A stretch of 62,068 nt of DNA from Chloroflexi bacterium 54-19 (GTDB lineage: Bacteria; Chloroflexota; Chloroflexia; Chloroheliales; Chloroheliaceae). The translations under genes and the position numbers were made by a program. Under the pieces are notes generated by a model. The model was not told the origin of the DNA. It saw only the letters and a program-made list of their open reading frames with translations, and did not search any database. Numbering within the stretch: position 1 is the first letter of the stretch; each line of letters starts with the position of its first letter. The stretch spans positions 1 through 62,068 of the forward strand of contig MKTJ01000033.1 of the NCBI GenBank assembly GCA_001898225.1. The letters run 5' to 3'. Below are positions 60,647 through 62,068 of this stretch, one piece after another.

Positions 60647-61510
60647 ATGATTGTAGTTACCGGCGCGAATGGAAAACTGGGGCGAATGGTGGTGGAGAAA
60701 TTGCTCGACCGCTTACCCGCCTCGCAAATCGGCGTCAGCGTGCGCGACCCTCAAAAAGCCCAGGCCCTCCAGGAACGAGGAGTGCGGGTCCGCCAGGGTA
60801 GTTTTGACGATCCCGCCAGCCTGGACCAGGCTTTTGAGGGAGTATCCCAGCTACTTCTCGTATCAATTGATAACATTGGCGAGGTAGCCCTCCGCCAGCA
60901 CCGCCAGGCCATTGAAGCGGCCAAACGGGCCGGGGCCAGCAGGATTTTCTATACCAGCCATATGGGCTCATCCCCAAACTCGGCTTTTCTGCCTATGCTT
61001 GACCACGCCGCCACCGAAGCCGCCCTTCAAGAAGCAGGTATTGCCTACACCTCTCTGCGCAACGGCTTTTACGCCAGCACCACCGTCATGCTGGTCAACC
61101 AGGCCCTGCAAACCGGCGTGTTAGCGGCCCCGGAGGACGGTCCGGTTTCCTGGACCGCCCACGAGGATTTGGCCGAGATAACCGCGGTCGCCCTGAGTGA
61201 GGGGATTTTTAATGGTATAACCCCACCTCTGACGGCCTCGGAAGCGCTTGACCTGGATGGTGTCGCCGCCTTCGCCTCTGAAATACTAGAACGCCCTATA
61301 CGCCGGGTAGTGGTCCCCGAAGCCGAGTTCCAGGCAAGTTTGACCGGTCACGGGGTGCCGGAAGCCGTCGCGGACATGCTTTTAGGGATGTACCGGGCCA
61401 GCAAAAAGGGGGAATTCGCAAGAGTTGACCCCACCCTGGAAAGGGTGCTGGACCGCCCGGCCACTTCCTTGCGGGAAGTCCTAAAGGCCGCGCTTTTACC
61501 GGGCCAATAA
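60647..61510 (+). CDS. NAD(P)H-binding NmrA/QorB-like protein
   Basis: The 287-residue atypical SDR begins MIVVTGANGKLGRMVVEKLLDRL (NADP-binding GxxGxxG) and has VRVRQGSFDDPASLDQAFEGV, HRQAIEAAKRAGASRIFYTSHMG and TSLRNGFYAS. It matches the QorB-type NAD(P)H:quinone oxidoreductase 2 / NmrA-like group, which act as quinone reductases or redox sensors. AGGAG precedes the ATG. It is divergent from tetR and ends at a terminator. Confidence 0.88.
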   Translation: MIVVTGANGKLGRMVVEKLLDRLPASQIGVSVRDPQKAQALQERGVRVRQGSFDDPASLDQAFEGVSQLLLVSIDNIGEVALRQHRQAIEAAKRAGASRIFYTSHMGSSPNSAFLPMLDHAATEAALQEAGIAYTSLRNGFYASTTVMLVNQALQTGVLAAPEDGPVSWTAHEDLAEITAVALSEGIFNGITPPLTASEALDLDGVAAFASEILERPIRRVVVPEAEFQASLTGHGVPEAVADMLLGMYRASKKGEFARVDPTLERVLDRPATSLREVLKAALLPGQ

Positions 61511-61565
61511 ATTTTCGCCTTCAAAAAAACAGGTCATTGAGAGCGGTTATGTTTTAAGGATCCGG

Positions 61566-61600
61566 TAGCAGGGGAAAAGAAACTCCCCTGCTATTTTATT
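61566..61600 (+). terminator. Terminator of the QorB-like gene
   Basis: TAGCAGGGG (61566-61574) pairs with CCCCTGCTA (61585-61593), followed by TTTTATTTT. Confidence 0.85.
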
Positions 61601-61633
61601 TTAAAGTTTATTTGATGAATTAACCAAAAACTC

Positions 61634-61679
61634 TTGACAAAACTTCCAATTAATTGTACTACTATGAATAGTACAATTA
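61634..61679 (+). promoter_or_regulatory. Promoter and YtrA-type operator of the GntR gene
   Basis: TTGACA (61634-61639), 17 nt and TACTAC (61657-61662). Over the -10 lies the perfect inverted repeat TAATTGTACTA-N7-TAGTACAATTA (61651-61679), of the GTACTA-N-TAGTAC type known for YtrA-subfamily GntR regulators. Autorepression is expected. Confidence 0.7.
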
Positions 61680-61711
61680 AAACGTCCTGGAAAAAGGATA
61701 ATTTTATAAAA

Positions 61712-62068
61712 ATGGCAATCTGGTTTGATATTGACCCCAAGAGCGGCACGCCCATCTTCAAGCAGGTCATCGAGCAGGTGAAACACGCTATCGCCACCGG
61801 GATGCTGCTGGCCGACGAACAACTTCCGACCGTTCGCGAACTGGCCGAGGAACATTCGCTCAACCCCAACACCATCGCCAAGGCCTATCAAAATCTCGAA
61901 CTGCTGGGGGTGGTCTACACCCGGCCCGGTCCGCGTGGCGGCACCTTTGTGGCGGGCGAGGCGACCGCCGGGGTACGCGAGGAAGAACTGCAACGCTACC
62001 AGGAAGAAATCCGACGGCTGGTCCGCTACGGCCACAGCCTGGGGCTCGACCGGGCCGACCTCGACCGG
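61712..62068 (+). CDS. GntR family regulator, YtrA subfamily (truncated by window end)
   Basis: 119 codons are visible and the frame is still open at the edge. The protein reads MAIWFDIDPKSGTPIFKQVI, then QLPTVRELAEEHSLNPNTIAKAYQNLELLGVV, the GntR winged helix, then GPRGGTFVAGE and a helical C-terminus typical of the short YtrA group. Those regulators usually head an ABC-transporter operon, which would lie beyond the window. AAAGGA lies upstream at a long spacing. A palindrome covers its promoter. Confidence 0.88.
   Translation, partial: MAIWFDIDPKSGTPIFKQVIEQVKHAIATGMLLADEQLPTVRELAEEHSLNPNTIAKAYQNLELLGVVYTRPGPRGGTFVAGEATAGVREEELQRYQEEIRRLVRYGHSLGLDRADLDR

Overview
This 62 kb window looks like ordinary chromosomal DNA from a GC-rich bacterium, most likely a member of the Chloroflexota. 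That placement is inferred from gene content and was not computed. It rests on a DUF4388 (PatA-N-like) protein beside DinG, lipoproteins with LAAC lipoboxes and Ala/Thr/Pro-rich linkers, TAT-exported ferritin-like proteins, a hemE-hemH-hemY operon, an RqcH (NFACT) protein, frequent GTG/TTG starts behind strong Shine-Dalgarno sites, and many short dispersed repeats between genes. I see no prophage, insertion sequence, CRISPR array or rRNA operon. There is one tRNA, tRNA-Gly(CCC), with a consensus sigma-70 promoter.

Layout. 0.2-7.4 kb: tRNA-Gly, a GT-C-type membrane glycosyltransferase, a quinone oxidoreductase, a cytidylate-kinase-like/HTH fusion and rqcH. 7.6-13.4 kb: a histone-deacetylase-family hydrolase coupled to a Pro-rich unknown protein, a GNAT, an alpha/beta hydrolase and an MFS exporter. 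14.1-18.4 kb: DUF4388 protein, dinG, a small unknown protein, then gmd. 18.7-25.2 kb: a TAT-exported peptidoglycan amidase, a second quinone oxidoreductase, a RibD/DHFR-like reductase, hisG and a MOSC protein. 25.5-34.2 kb: parvulin, a PadR/pentapeptide pair, a low-GC membrane protein, a lipoprotein, a membrane protein-birA-HAD run and a ccdA-tlpA thiol redox pair. 34.4-42.7 kb: an anti-sigma-like protein, an SDR gene and an Rrf2 regulator sharing an operator, pheA, an NADPH-ferredoxin reductase of the FprA type and RidA. 42.9-49.7 kb: hemEHY, an unknown polytopic protein, and ohr plus a PrxQ/Bcp peroxiredoxin divergent from a 2-Cys OhrR. 50.7-54.6 kb: a Met/Thr-rich cupredoxin lipoprotein, two ferritin-like proteins, an unknown protein and a polysaccharide deacetylase. 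54.6-62.1 kb: a third quinone oxidoreductase, VOC, a MaoC pair, a Gfo/Idh/MocA oxidoreductase, TetR, an NmrA/QorB-like protein and a YtrA-type GntR gene cut by the window edge.

Functional themes are redox and peroxide defence (Ohr, PrxQ, OhrR, three quinone reductases, QorB-like, SDR, CcdA/TlpA) and iron, heme and copper handling (hemEHY, two ferritin-like proteins, cupredoxin). Several regulators have clear palindromic operators next to them: Rrf2, OhrR, TetR and YtrA/GntR.

The most unusual content lies between the genes. Heptameric purine/pyrimidine-strand repeats occur at more than a dozen sites, often start at stop codons, and in two places enclose a conserved core of about 75 bp. A structured element of 75-85 bp occurs three times, once inside the predicted leader of the ferredoxin reductase mRNA. 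A 44-bp upstream module is shared by the MaoC pair and the Gfo/Idh/MocA gene. Two further gene-free regions have strong RNA- or cruciform-like folding potential.
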